A stretch of 28,988 bases of DNA from a virus, in the IMG/VR virus record IMGVR_UViG_3300037264_003693, positions 1 to 28,988 of that record; one strand, given 5' to 3'. The notes beneath the pieces are model-generated. The model was not told where the DNA came from, did no database searches, and saw only the letters and a program-made list of their open reading frames with translations. The translations under genes and the position numbers were made by a program. Position 1 is the stretch's first letter. Every line of letters starts with the position of its first letter. Below, piece by piece: positions 1 to 8,554 of the stretch.

Positions 1-473
1 CGCTGCTTCAACTCGTCCACCGCCATCGCAGTGACACCCGGCGTCCAGACAGGATGGGTGAAATGCGCTGCATAGGCTTGCATGGCCTCATCCATCGTGG
101 AGAAGCCAAGCATCACCTTGTCCTCGTCATAAGCACCCTCCACTTCATACTCAGTGCCGAAGTAGTTGCGCTGGTGAAGGACATAGGCCATTGGCGCGGA
201 CGGATTCTCGCCGATGTACACGTCAACCGGATCCCCGTCAGATCCGCTCGTACCCGGGATCTCACCATAAAAGTTCTTCATCTTCATGCGCCATGGGCGC
301 CCATTGCTATCACGTCCCTCACGCAATGAACCCGGCACATTCTCGATGTAACAGAGGATGCCTTGGAAGTTGATGGAGCCCTGGTAAGGGTACTCTTCTC
401 GATTAGGCTTCGGAGGCGGGCCCAAAACCGCCGTTCGCTCGGTAATAGGAATGCCGATGATGATTGCCGACAC
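1..473 (-). CDS. InPase-domain (inorganic pyrophosphatase-like) phage protein, partial
   Basis: The gene runs off the left edge of the window, so only the N-terminal 157 residues are visible. It begins with GTG one base after the stop of the MuF-like gene and has a GGAGG seven bases upstream. The visible protein carries MKMKNFYGEIPGTSG, then DGDPVDVYIGE, then a YVLHQ strand and DEDKVMLGFSTMDEA. I recognise this pattern from the InPase domain described in phage and conjugative-element polyvalent proteins, where it often sits beside or within head-morphogenesis genes. The family name suggests pyrophosphate hydrolysis, but activity in the phage is not established. Placement directly after MuF fits a virion-associated or co-injected protein. 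The true C-terminus and any fused domains lie outside the window. Confidence 0.7.
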   Translation of the reverse strand, partial: MSAIIIGIPITERTAVLGPPPKPNREEYPYQGSINFQGILCYIENVPGSLREGRDSNGRPWRMKMKNFYGEIPGTSGSDGDPVDVYIGENPSAPMAYVLHQRNYFGTEYEVEGAYDEDKVMLGFSTMDEAMQAYAAHFTHPVWTPGVTAMAVDELKQ

Positions 474-1487
474 CTAACGCCCTCCCATCACAACCTGGCC
501 GCCTGGACCTATCACGCTGGGCGCCGCCTCTCCAGACCGCCAGCTCTTGGGCATGTCGAGTATAGCTGGGACACGATGCAGACTACACCCGCAAAATGGA
601 TGAGTTGGGCCTTCAATGGGCATCCACGCCGCCCGTTTCTTGCCGACATTTGTCCCATTCCCAAGCAGCTCCTTCATCTTGAAAAGACGCGGCGCACCCC
701 CATCCAAATACAGCTCGATGCAATACCTACATGCATCACCTCGAGGCAGCCGGAACACCAAGATATCCCGAGCCTGACCAGTCGCTCGGAAATGCTCGTC
801 TTCCTGTTCCTCCCAGGATTCCGTTTGTGCCGAATGAGAAGCAGCCGTCATCTCCGTCTGAACCACCCGCTCCAGGTCCCGCGACCAGTCCCCGGTGAGG
901 TGCCCAATATCGCTGACCTGCCGGTTGATGGTCGAGCGGAATGCGTTGTCGAAGTACTCGGCGCTAAAGCCCCGGCTGACACCCTCCGCCTCAATGCGGG
1001 CAGCCGCCTCATCGTCACCGAAGCGGGCAGCAGTCACATCACGGATAAGCCCCCTCAGCTTCTGATCCAATGTTCGGTCGTGCTCGATCAGCACTTGTCC
1101 GATGTCTTGGTCCACGACGTTCCCAAGCCCCACGATAGCCGCAGCCCCATGCTGCGCCGCGTGCCTCGCCGCGTGGGCCTCCACGACCGTCTGGGGGACG
1201 GGGTTGCGCCGTATCTCGTCCTGTAGCTCCTCCAGCGTGTCACCGTAACGGCTCTGCGCTGATGCCTGGTCCAGATGGGCTAGCATCGCCCCGTAGGCGT
1301 TCATGGCCTCCACGAGCACCTGCGGCGAGTCCTCATCGGGGTCGACAATACCTAGCGCGATCGCCTTGGCCCAATCCTCCTGAGACACAGCCTCTCGCCC
1401 GTAGATGGCCGCGGCCATCGCACCATGATGCTCACGAATGATTTTCGTGATGTCACGAGCCACCGTGGGTGTGATGAGTACCGACAT
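474..1487 (-). CDS. MuF / SPP1 gp7-like head morphogenesis protein
   Basis: 337 aa. Proteins of this family are minor head components bound near the portal; some are injected with the DNA. The N-terminal two thirds are helical. The C-terminal domain has the family pattern: RVVQTEMTAASHSA around residues 208-221, then CRYC (C253, C256), then THPFCGCSLHRVP (H296, C299, C301). The paired cysteines and the H-P-x-C-x-C box are the usual metal-binding-like signature of the MuF fold. The start is supported by GAGGAG six bases upstream of ATG. It lies downstream of the portal with two small genes between them, the common order portal, MuF, then protease and capsid. No toxin domain follows the MuF domain here. 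Confidence 0.85.
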   Translation of the reverse strand: MSVLITPTVARDITKIIREHHGAMAAAIYGREAVSQEDWAKAIALGIVDPDEDSPQVLVEAMNAYGAMLAHLDQASAQSRYGDTLEELQDEIRRNPVPQTVVEAHAARHAAQHGAAAIVGLGNVVDQDIGQVLIEHDRTLDQKLRGLIRDVTAARFGDDEAAARIEAEGVSRGFSAEYFDNAFRSTINRQVSDIGHLTGDWSRDLERVVQTEMTAASHSAQTESWEEQEDEHFRATGQARDILVFRLPRGDACRYCIELYLDGGAPRLFKMKELLGNGTNVGKKRAAWMPIEGPTHPFCGCSLHRVPAILDMPKSWRSGEAAPSVIGPGGQVVMGGR

Positions 1488-1490
1488 CTC

Positions 1491-1817
1491 TCACTCCTCG
1501 GGGGTTAGGGCGATGTACCTCTCAATGTCTGCTTCGCGTGCCGCCCGATTCAGCCGCTCGATGATTGCCTGCTTCATGGACACCAAGACACGCCCGTGCA
1601 GGTCAGCTGCCTCGGCTACTGCATCCTTAACCACCCGGTAACGGGGCTCCCGCGCGACATGCACATGCCGCTGCGTAGCGCCGCCGACCTTGATGGCCTT
1701 CTCAAGCCATTCATCACGACAGGCCCCGTCAGCCTCAGCGATGTCCGCCAAGGCCGACAGGGCCTCCTCGGGATGGTCAGCCACCGCTCCATGCGGCGCT
1801 TGGACCCTAAGTTCCAC
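1491..1817 (-). CDS. Hypothetical small helical protein in the head gene cluster
   Basis: 108 aa, GTG start nine bases after the preceding gene, with AGGA upstream. I do not recognise a family. The sequence is mostly charged amphipathic helix, including VVKDAVAEAADLHGRVLVSMKQAIIERLNRAAREADIERYI near the C-terminus. There are no cysteines pairs, membrane segments or signal peptide. It ends three bases before the MuF-like gene, so it is almost certainly co-translated with it. A role as a small head or head-completion protein is possible from position only. Confidence 0.6.
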   Translation of the reverse strand: MELRVQAPHGAVADHPEEALSALADIAEADGACRDEWLEKAIKVGGATQRHVHVAREPRYRVVKDAVAEAADLHGRVLVSMKQAIIERLNRAAREADIERYIALTPEE

Positions 1818-1826
1818 CCGCTAGTC

Positions 1827-2438
1827 CTAGACGGACGGGGGTGGGTCCTGCACGATCGGGAATACCCGCGTGACCCCGCCATTGGCGAATTCGGACTCGG
1901 TGACCGCCAGATCGCCTTCGAAGCCATATTGGCTCGCGCGAACGGTGTGATCGATGCTGTCGAAAGTGATGGCAGTGTCAGCAGTCCGCTCGAGGCGGAA
2001 GGTGGCAATGCGCGACCAGTTGCTGTGACCCAGGAACGACGTGATCTCCGCATCAGTAGGAGCAACAGCATCGCCTACCGCAGCCACATCACCAAAGACC
2101 ACCTCGACAGCCGGCGTGTCATCGGCAACGCCGCGCGACAGAACCGCTGCACCGATGGCTTCCTTTCCGCTGGTGGCGCCCCAGTTGATCTGGTCACCAG
2201 CAGTAGGGTCAGCATCGACCTGTGCGGCCAGCTCGGTCGGGGTACCGGTGATGACAGCATCGACGATCTGACTGGTGTCAATGTCGACGTTGGGCGCAGT
2301 CGCTGCACCCGAAGCCTGGGTAGTGCCGCCGTTGGTCAGTACCCCACCGGTGACATGGTTGTTGAGCCACGCGGCGGTGGCATTCAGCTGGGCCAGAATC
2401 TGGTCAGCCTGGGCATCGATCAGAGCGGGTGATCCCAT
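1827..2438 (-). CDS. Hypothetical virion-region protein, 203 aa
   Basis: ATG with GGAG eight bases upstream, 21 bases after the portal stop. The family is not recognised. The N-terminus is a helix with NATAAWLNNHVTGG, followed by a Gly/Thr/Ala-rich stretch and a beta-rich C-terminal half with FLGHSNWSRIATFRLERT and VRASQYGFEGDLAVTESEF. It ends in a short PPPSV tail. The composition, low in Cys and Lys and rich in Ala, Thr and Asp, resembles phage structural proteins such as decoration or head-fibre components. Its position between portal and MuF supports a structural role, but this is inference. Confidence 0.6.
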   Translation of the reverse strand: MGSPALIDAQADQILAQLNATAAWLNNHVTGGVLTNGGTTQASGAATAPNVDIDTSQIVDAVITGTPTELAAQVDADPTAGDQINWGATSGKEAIGAAVLSRGVADDTPAVEVVFGDVAAVGDAVAPTDAEITSFLGHSNWSRIATFRLERTADTAITFDSIDHTVRASQYGFEGDLAVTESEFANGGVTRVFPIVQDPPPSV

Positions 2439-2459
2439 CGGGGGTACTCCAGTGGCGGG

Positions 2460-4175
2460 TCAGGGGTCTAAGTCTACCGTGTACTGAATCAGCACCCGGC
2501 TGTTTCGCTCAGACTTTATAGCCTCATCGTCCTTGATGTCAAACGGAGAAGCCCCGTCCTTGTCCGATACGGCAAAGCCTGTCTTGTCGTCATAGCCGTC
2601 CTGATCGGACGGCGCATTGGCAGATTCATCATCCTCATTCATAAACCCGCCGCCGTCATCCCCACCTCCCGCGTCCTGCTGAGCCGCAGCCTCCATGCCC
2701 TGCACGTACTGAAGCCAAGTGGGATCAAGAATAATCTCGCCCTTCTTATCTGGCAGGGGAGCCAGCTCCATCCGTTCTCGAGCCTCGTTGACGGTCAGCA
2801 CGAACTTGGTCTGCTTCATCAGCTGGTCGATCTCCCCCTCTAGTCCAGTCTCGTCCAATCCGTAGGGGTGGACCTCGAAATCAGGGTTCAAGCGCTGCAC
2901 GAAATGGGCATTGAGACACTGAAAGAACCACCGCACCAAGGGGCGCAGACCCAGATCCTTCGATGCCTTGAGCTTGTCCTCAATGGGCGCAGTACCCATG
3001 GCCTGTGACTGCCCGGTGTTCCCGTAGGAGAAGTTGACCTCCTCCGTAGCGATGTTGTACCGGGCACATACGATTTTGATCAGGAAATCCATCCACGACG
3101 AGTATTCCATGTCGCGGTTGGACATCTGCATGTTGATCCATTGCAGCTCTTCAGCGTTCGTGATGGGTGTCCGCCACGCATTCGTGACACCGCTGACCAT
3201 CGCGTACCACTGACGCCGGAACGCTTGCAGATGCTTGTCGGGGATCGCGCCCTTGAAGTTGAGAACGCCCTTCGTGGCGCTACCTTGGGAGAAGAATCTT
3301 CGATTGTAATCCATGCCCCATAGGAAGCCGGTGATCTCACGAACGAGCGTCTCGATCTCGGCTGTGCCGTAACCAAAGGAGCGAATGCCGGATCGTGGGT
3401 TCCGAATGCAAAATGCCAGCTCGGAATCGGTGAAGGACTCAGCGATGGCACCGTTGATAACCTGGACTGCAAATGGGTCTCCCTTGTCCCGCGTCCCCGG
3501 ATCAATCAGCCGGATAGTCGACGGGTCCACAATGCTGATGTAGCTAGGCTTACCGGCCCGGTTCGGAACCACCTCGAAGGTAGCTTGGTCGAAGATGAGT
3601 GAATCCGACATGAACTGATTGCAGAAGGTAAGCAGGGGAACGCTCTGATCCGGACGTTCCGGATCCCAATGCCCGGTGTGCAAGACTAGCTGCTCCAGCC
3701 GCTCAGCCTCCTTCTGCATCACCTTGGTCATCTTCTTGTTGCTGCGCCAGTCCCGGTTGCGCACACGGAACCCAGGGCTGTTCCGGTCCTCCGGCAGCTC
3801 GCAGAACATACCGACTTGCTTCACGCGGGTCTGCACCACATCAGCCACAACCGGCATCCCGCGTCCGACCATCTCCATCGCCGCAAATGTCAGGGCTGTT
3901 GGGCGCTCACGAAAGCCCATCGCCGCAACCAGATCGAAGGGGTCGAAATGGATGGCCTTGGGATCACGCGCGGGCGCCCCATCCTCGGATGGCTCGAGCG
4001 CATGGGTGCCATCCTTCCCGTTGCCCTTTGCCTTCGACGCCGCCTTGCTGATGCGGTCATCGATATCGTCCATGCGGGTCTGATTCTCTCGACCTTCAGC
4101 CCATTGATTCGCTGCCGCCAGCCCAGCTCGAGCCGCGGTGCCTGCGAAACCAAGAAGATCGTCTGCCAGTCCCAT
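2460..4175 (-). CDS. Phage portal protein
   Basis: 571 aa. The portal forms the dodecameric ring at one capsid vertex through which DNA is packaged and ejected. Supporting segments are the FDLVAAMGFRERPTAL N-terminal region, SLIFDQATFEVVPNR near residue 195, SIVDPSTIRLIDPGT, then FGYGTAEIETLVREITG followed by FLWGMDYNRRFFSQGS and KGVLNFKG, the conserved core of HK97/SPP1-type portals. SYGNTGQSQAMG and a long helix leading to LTVNEARERMELAPL complete the pattern. The C-terminal 80 residues are acidic and Gly-rich low complexity. It overlaps tightly with the upstream tag-bearing gene, with AAAGGG as ribosome binding site across the upstream stop. Confidence 0.9.
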   Translation of the reverse strand: MGLADDLLGFAGTAARAGLAAANQWAEGRENQTRMDDIDDRISKAASKAKGNGKDGTHALEPSEDGAPARDPKAIHFDPFDLVAAMGFRERPTALTFAAMEMVGRGMPVVADVVQTRVKQVGMFCELPEDRNSPGFRVRNRDWRSNKKMTKVMQKEAERLEQLVLHTGHWDPERPDQSVPLLTFCNQFMSDSLIFDQATFEVVPNRAGKPSYISIVDPSTIRLIDPGTRDKGDPFAVQVINGAIAESFTDSELAFCIRNPRSGIRSFGYGTAEIETLVREITGFLWGMDYNRRFFSQGSATKGVLNFKGAIPDKHLQAFRRQWYAMVSGVTNAWRTPITNAEELQWINMQMSNRDMEYSSWMDFLIKIVCARYNIATEEVNFSYGNTGQSQAMGTAPIEDKLKASKDLGLRPLVRWFFQCLNAHFVQRLNPDFEVHPYGLDETGLEGEIDQLMKQTKFVLTVNEARERMELAPLPDKKGEIILDPTWLQYVQGMEAAAQQDAGGGDDGGGFMNEDDESANAPSDQDGYDDKTGFAVSDKDGASPFDIKDDEAIKSERNSRVLIQYTVDLDP

Positions 4176-4177
4176 GG

Positions 4178-4504
4178 CTACCCTTTCTCAACTGGAAACA
4201 ACCCGCCCTGGTAGCCGGGAGCCAATGCACCTGGCTCGGAGAAGCGTATTGCACCCACCTGATGCGGAAACTCGGCAATCATCGTGTCAGCAGATCTGCC
4301 CTTAACGAGATCAAGGGGATTCTTGCTCAGACTTTTATCGACATCCGCATCCTTGGCGATCTTGCCCTGCCGCTCCATTGACAACGCAGCAGCCACCGCC
4401 CGGTCCTGCGGGTACCCCTTGTCTCGGACGAGATGACTGATTTCCTTGGAAACGGTCATGCCCTTACCCTTAACCAGATCAAGAGGATTCTTAGACATCG
4501 TCAT
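4178..4504 (-). CDS. Small protein with two NPLDLVKG tags
   Basis: 108 aa from ATG at 4504 (GGAGG four bases upstream); an ATG at 4498 would give MSKNPLDLVKG and cannot be excluded. Two copies of SKNPLDLVKG occur, one at the extreme N-terminus and one near the middle, separated by a helical segment with SHLVRDKGYPQDRAVAAALSM. That segment resembles short phage helices with a GYPxxQAxAiA-type pattern. The C-terminus is short and ends three residues before the portal gene. The tag recurs in the gene just upstream. I do not know a family for it. Position beside the portal suggests an internal or head-assembly protein. Confidence 0.6.
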   Translation of the reverse strand: MTMSKNPLDLVKGKGMTVSKEISHLVRDKGYPQDRAVAAALSMERQGKIAKDADVDKSLSKNPLDLVKGRSADTMIAEFPHQVGAIRFSEPGALAPGYQGGLFPVEKG

Positions 4505-5342
4505 CACGCCTCCGTACCCCTGTCGGGTGGGTCAGGGTGCCATTCCCATAGCGCACAAGGTCCATGGCACTGGTAGTGTCTCGCTCGGCCACCTCATACT
4601 CAGGGGCACTCGGGCGCCCCAAATCCGGGCGCGAGCCCATCGGCCCATCATTGTACGCGGGCGAGTTGGCATAGGTCACAGCACCCTGACGGAAAACTGG
4701 AGGCTCGGGGGCGGTAGCTTTGACCAAATCGAGAGGATTTGTAGATTGGCTCTTGCTCGTAGATCCCTTATGCACTTTCCACTCCTTGTCAGCAAATAGG
4801 ACTCCGCGCCCTAGTATATTCTCGTCAACACCACGCTGATTCAGGTGCTGAATCGCGTGTAAGTCAGATGCCTTCTTCGGGTAGTGCAGATCCCAATTAC
4901 CATTACTCCGCTTACGGGCTGCGATAGGTTTGCCCCGGTTACGCCCCTTCTTAGGCTTTGAGACCAACACAGTCCCCGCCGGATACGCATCCATGTCCGC
5001 TTCAGTGTGGACCTGATGCTCACTCGGGGGCTCTGCCTCTTTCGAGATAGCCGTGTAAACATAGGTATAGCCCCCGCCCGGCGCAGGCTTACGCGAGATG
5101 TACTTATGGCTCTGAGCCTTCTCAAGTACCTCGTCAGCCTTACTCAGCCCAGGCAGCTCGGACGGATGAATGTTTCCATTAATCAGATCAAGGGGGTTGA
5201 CGTTGCTCATGGACTTCCTCGTAGTAGCTGCATGTTTCGCGGCAGAAGCCATAGCTTCCTCCCTCGTGCCAATCGCTGTCAGCGCTCCCTTCAGCGGCCC
5301 ATGCTTCTTGCGATCATGATCAAGCGGATTGAAATCAGACAT
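4491..5342 (-). CDS. Hypothetical head-region protein with repeated NPLDL tags
   Basis: 283 aa. The start at 5342 is chosen over a longer reading from 5408 because GGAG lies six bases upstream and the N-terminus then reads MSDFNPLDHDRKKHG. Tag-like motifs occur four times: DFNPLDHDR at the N-terminus, NVNPLDLING, STNPLDLVKA and a degenerate TSAMDLVRYG near the C-terminus. Between the second and third lies HKYISRKPAPGGGYTYVYTAI, a motif I associate with phage virion or polyvalent proteins, and a basic segment KPKKGRNRGKPIAARKR. The gene starts inside the last codons of the 1068-aa gene and overlaps the next gene by 14 bases. Function unknown; a capsid-internal protein is a reasonable guess. 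Confidence 0.65.
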   Translation of the reverse strand: MSDFNPLDHDRKKHGPLKGALTAIGTREEAMASAAKHAATTRKSMSNVNPLDLINGNIHPSELPGLSKADEVLEKAQSHKYISRKPAPGGGYTYVYTAISKEAEPPSEHQVHTEADMDAYPAGTVLVSKPKKGRNRGKPIAARKRSNGNWDLHYPKKASDLHAIQHLNQRGVDENILGRGVLFADKEWKVHKGSTSKSQSTNPLDLVKATAPEPPVFRQGAVTYANSPAYNDGPMGSRPDLGRPSAPEYEVAERDTTSAMDLVRYGNGTLTHPTGVRRRDDDV

Positions 5343-8300
5343 CTCTGGCTCCAAGCAGACGGCACAGGTCGAAAGCCGCCTCACGATTGATGGTAGTAGA
5401 CAGCTCACCCGTCACCATCAAGTAATTCGGAATCCCTGCCTTTCGCAGGTCCCCAGTGAGATGGTACTCGTCCCCGGTCCGCTGGACAAGGATGCCATCA
5501 GCCTTGAGAAGCGTCCGTAGCTGCTCAGTTACATCAGCGCGCGCAATGGCTTGACGCTCGCCCCCCAGATTGAAGTACCGCCGCACGGTCATCCGATGGT
5601 TGGAAGTACCATACAATGATGTGAGCAGCGCATGCCCACCCTTCACAATGTCCGCGCCCACCTTGAACCGCCCGTCTGCCAACACCTCAATGGCTCCAGC
5701 ATCCTCGTGCCGATCCCGCGGGTGCAACAGCATCCCCGGCTCCAGGTCGTCACGGTGCCCATGCACATTAACAGAATGGGGCGCACGGGCCTTCCGAAGC
5801 CCGAAACGTAGCGGTGGGGAGGGTGGCACCTTGCGCGCCTTCGTCAGGCCCCCAGACGAGATAGCGCTAGGAGCAGGTACGCTTGGACTATTTAGATTTC
5901 CGAAGATGACAAAACCACGCATCTCGAGATCATCCTCTTCGGTGTCTTCCTCATCGTCAACAGACGTATCGATTACCGAACCTACAGCATCGGTAGCATC
6001 CCCGGCCTTATCAATGCCCCTGGTACCGCCCGCTGCTAGCGGCGAGGCTTGCAACATAGACTTCCTGTGGCTCACGGGCTCAGGCACATTGGGCCCAAAC
6101 CCCATGCGCACCCACTTTTCGTGACCTGTCATGTGATGCAGATGCTGACCAGCAACCGCACCGCCCTGGGCTCTCAGCTCTGGATCGCTGCTGGTGTGCA
6201 TGTCCTCAGCCGCATCCAACGCCCGTCGATGAGCATCCGCCGCATCCTGATGGTCTTGCCGCGTGAAGCCCCGGTAATCCTGTGGCTTCTTGCTCGCATA
6301 GATGGCCTTACCGCTAGCAGTGCGCCCTATGACATGACCACCACGACTCCCCGCACCACCAGCCTTCAGCAGCAAGCGCCCTGAACGCGGATCCATGAAG
6401 AGAGCCTTCTTCACCGGCTCAGGCTGGATGTCCTCCCCATTGTCATCAGTCCCACTGATGCCAGTCACGAGATGCGCAAAGGATTTGATCCGCTTCCCCA
6501 GCCATTCGATGGCTTGAGGTGATGGGTCTTTCACCACGGTCTTCGCTTGCTTCTTCAGCTCCTTGAACATCCCCTTCTGATGGGCACTGTCCAAGCGAGA
6601 CTCAATGGCATCGAGCGTAGAGATCAGGTCGTGAACCTCCTGCGTCTGTCGGTGCTGCTCGTGAGGTTGCTCGGGGCTGTCATGCCCCTTGGGGCGCGGG
6701 GGCTCCGCATCGTCATCCCCCGCGCCCTCCTGGTCGCCGTTCCCGTTGGGGCCCTTCTCACCATTGCCTTGTCCGTTCTTTACGCCCGGTCCCAAGGCAT
6801 ACGAATCATCGTCATTTCCGGGTGAGTCGTCGCCCTCTCCTCCCTCCGCAGCTTCGATTTCGTCAGGGGTCCACTCATGTCGCAGGATCTCCTGCATCTG
6901 CTTGATCATACCCTTGACCAGTTTCTTCAGCTCAGTCTCATTGGCGGGGTCAACTTTGGAGGCACCGTCAGGGGTGCCATCGTCCGTAAGCCACCCGGTA
7001 AAGTGCTCGTCAGCCTTGCCATCCTTGGCCTTAGCCTTAGGACCATCCTGCCGCTCATCCTTCCCAGACGAGACACTACCTTCAGACGCCTTTGAACTCT
7101 TCTCCTTTGCCTGGAATGGCGGCTTGCCTGCTGCCTTGTGCACAGCAGAATCAGCAGCATGATAAGCGTCACCTGCCACACCGCCATGCTTGTACCCCTC
7201 GGCAACATCAGCCATCTTGTGCACGAAGCCCAGCCCAGCGTAGGCGGTATAGGCGTTGTTGAGATGTGCATGCAACGCTGCCAACGCCACATGCGTCAGC
7301 AACTTGTTGCTTAGCGTAGCCTTCCCCGCCATCGCACCGTGCCCGCTGGCAACGACTGCAGTCGTACCTACCATCGCCCCGATCGCTACGATGGACTCCA
7401 TGTCGTGCTTGTCGAGAGGCTCCCCCTTCTTCAACTTACCGATGGCATCGGCAGCATCAGGGAATTCCTTGGCGTTGTTCTTCAACCCGTGCCACACCCG
7501 ATTTACGACAGGGGCGCCAGCCAGCTTCTTGTCCAGCTCCCGCATGGCCTCCTGGACCTTGGCATGACGATCTGCTGCCTCACGCATCCCACTGAAGGGG
7601 GGTCCGTTAAGTGCACCTTCTTGACCGGGAACCGGAGGCTGGGCCCCGGGCAGCTGGGCACCGAAGGGCGGCTTACCCCCAGGCTGCTCACCTTCAGGCG
7701 GTGCATCGGGCGTGGCCGATTGTGACAACCCGTTGGCGATGTGCTCCTTTAGCTGATTCTCCAAATGATCCATGTGGAGATGGCTGTGCTTCTCATCATC
7801 GAAATCGCCGTGAATACGCTTACCGGCAGCCTTCGCATTGTTGGTGATGTCTTTGAAGCGATCCTTTGCAGTCTTACCCCCACGCAACGTAGCCAGATCC
7901 GGCTTGCCTCCGTTCTTCGGTGGCGCGCCAGGCTTCTCGCCCGGCTTCCCGTTGGGGCCTTTCACGGGCTCCCACTTGCCATCAGCGACCTTGCGGTGGT
8001 CGAGCCCGCTCTCCCGGTGACGCTTGACGGTCCCAATAGGGGAGCCCTGTCCCACAGGCTCCGGCTTCCCCTTGGCCTTTCCCTTCTTGGGAGGAGGTGG
8101 CACTGGCGCCGCCTTTGCCAGGTAGCCCGCATCAATGTCGAGGCGCTCGCGCAGATCCATCCCGCGGCGGATCAGCTCAATGATCGCGGGCTTAGGGATA
8201 CCAGCCTCCCTTGCCGATTTCGACACTGACAGCAGATCACGCGCATCTTCAGCCACCTCACGGATGAGCTTTCCGGCGATGCGCCCTTTCTCAGCGGTCA

Positions 8301-8541
8301 GGCCGAGCGTGTTCGCCGCATCATCAATCGTCGCGAAGTTGTGTCGCCCCACCCCATTCTCCGGTCTGCCAACTCGCATTATCTCACCCAAATCCTTAGC
8401 TGGCTTCTGGTCGCGAGCGACCTTCTCTCGTGCCCATGTCAGGGTGATCTCGGGGTGTCTGCCTGTTTGCCGAATGCGGCTGTCTGGGTTGGGCATGCGA
8501 AGGGGAAACCTCGTCTCAACAGAGAGTAGCTGCGCGACCAT
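5335..8541 (-). CDS. Large multi-segment phage protein, 1068 aa
   Basis: It starts 13 bases after the large terminase, with only a weak GACGGG upstream. No single family covers it. Visible segments in order: a helical region at 60-130; VPPPPKKGKAKGK at 147-158 and a long Pro/Gly/Lys linker to about 320; a hydrophobic helical patch at 385-440 (GAMVGTTAVVASGHGAMAG, then ALHAHLNNAYTAYAGLGF); an acidic Gly/Asn-rich linker at 560-635; GGHVIGRTASGKAIYAS with DYRGFTRQDHQDAADAHRR at 734-772, a motif I know from phage head-region proteins; an acidic run at 860-873; RKVPPSPP at 903-910; and a compact mixed C-terminal domain. The architecture resembles phage polyvalent proteins whose domains are delivered with DNA. 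Function of the parts is unknown. Confidence 0.7.
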   Translation of the reverse strand: MVAQLLSVETRFPLRMPNPDSRIRQTGRHPEITLTWAREKVARDQKPAKDLGEIMRVGRPENGVGRHNFATIDDAANTLGLTAEKGRIAGKLIREVAEDARDLLSVSKSAREAGIPKPAIIELIRRGMDLRERLDIDAGYLAKAAPVPPPPKKGKAKGKPEPVGQGSPIGTVKRHRESGLDHRKVADGKWEPVKGPNGKPGEKPGAPPKNGGKPDLATLRGGKTAKDRFKDITNNAKAAGKRIHGDFDDEKHSHLHMDHLENQLKEHIANGLSQSATPDAPPEGEQPGGKPPFGAQLPGAQPPVPGQEGALNGPPFSGMREAADRHAKVQEAMRELDKKLAGAPVVNRVWHGLKNNAKEFPDAADAIGKLKKGEPLDKHDMESIVAIGAMVGTTAVVASGHGAMAGKATLSNKLLTHVALAALHAHLNNAYTAYAGLGFVHKMADVAEGYKHGGVAGDAYHAADSAVHKAAGKPPFQAKEKSSKASEGSVSSGKDERQDGPKAKAKDGKADEHFTGWLTDDGTPDGASKVDPANETELKKLVKGMIKQMQEILRHEWTPDEIEAAEGGEGDDSPGNDDDSYALGPGVKNGQGNGEKGPNGNGDQEGAGDDDAEPPRPKGHDSPEQPHEQHRQTQEVHDLISTLDAIESRLDSAHQKGMFKELKKQAKTVVKDPSPQAIEWLGKRIKSFAHLVTGISGTDDNGEDIQPEPVKKALFMDPRSGRLLLKAGGAGSRGGHVIGRTASGKAIYASKKPQDYRGFTRQDHQDAADAHRRALDAAEDMHTSSDPELRAQGGAVAGQHLHHMTGHEKWVRMGFGPNVPEPVSHRKSMLQASPLAAGGTRGIDKAGDATDAVGSVIDTSVDDEEDTEEDDLEMRGFVIFGNLNSPSVPAPSAISSGGLTKARKVPPSPPLRFGLRKARAPHSVNVHGHRDDLEPGMLLHPRDRHEDAGAIEVLADGRFKVGADIVKGGHALLTSLYGTSNHRMTVRRYFNLGGERQAIARADVTEQLRTLLKADGILVQRTGDEYHLTGDLRKAGIPNYLMVTGELSTTINREAAFDLCRLLGARDV

Positions 8542-8554
8542 TAACCCGTCAAGG

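Noticed and set aside
363-1226. Long plus-strand open frame, 287 aa
   Set aside because: It lies wholly antisense to the InPase and MuF-like genes, has low-complexity Arg/Pro/His composition and no ribosome binding site.
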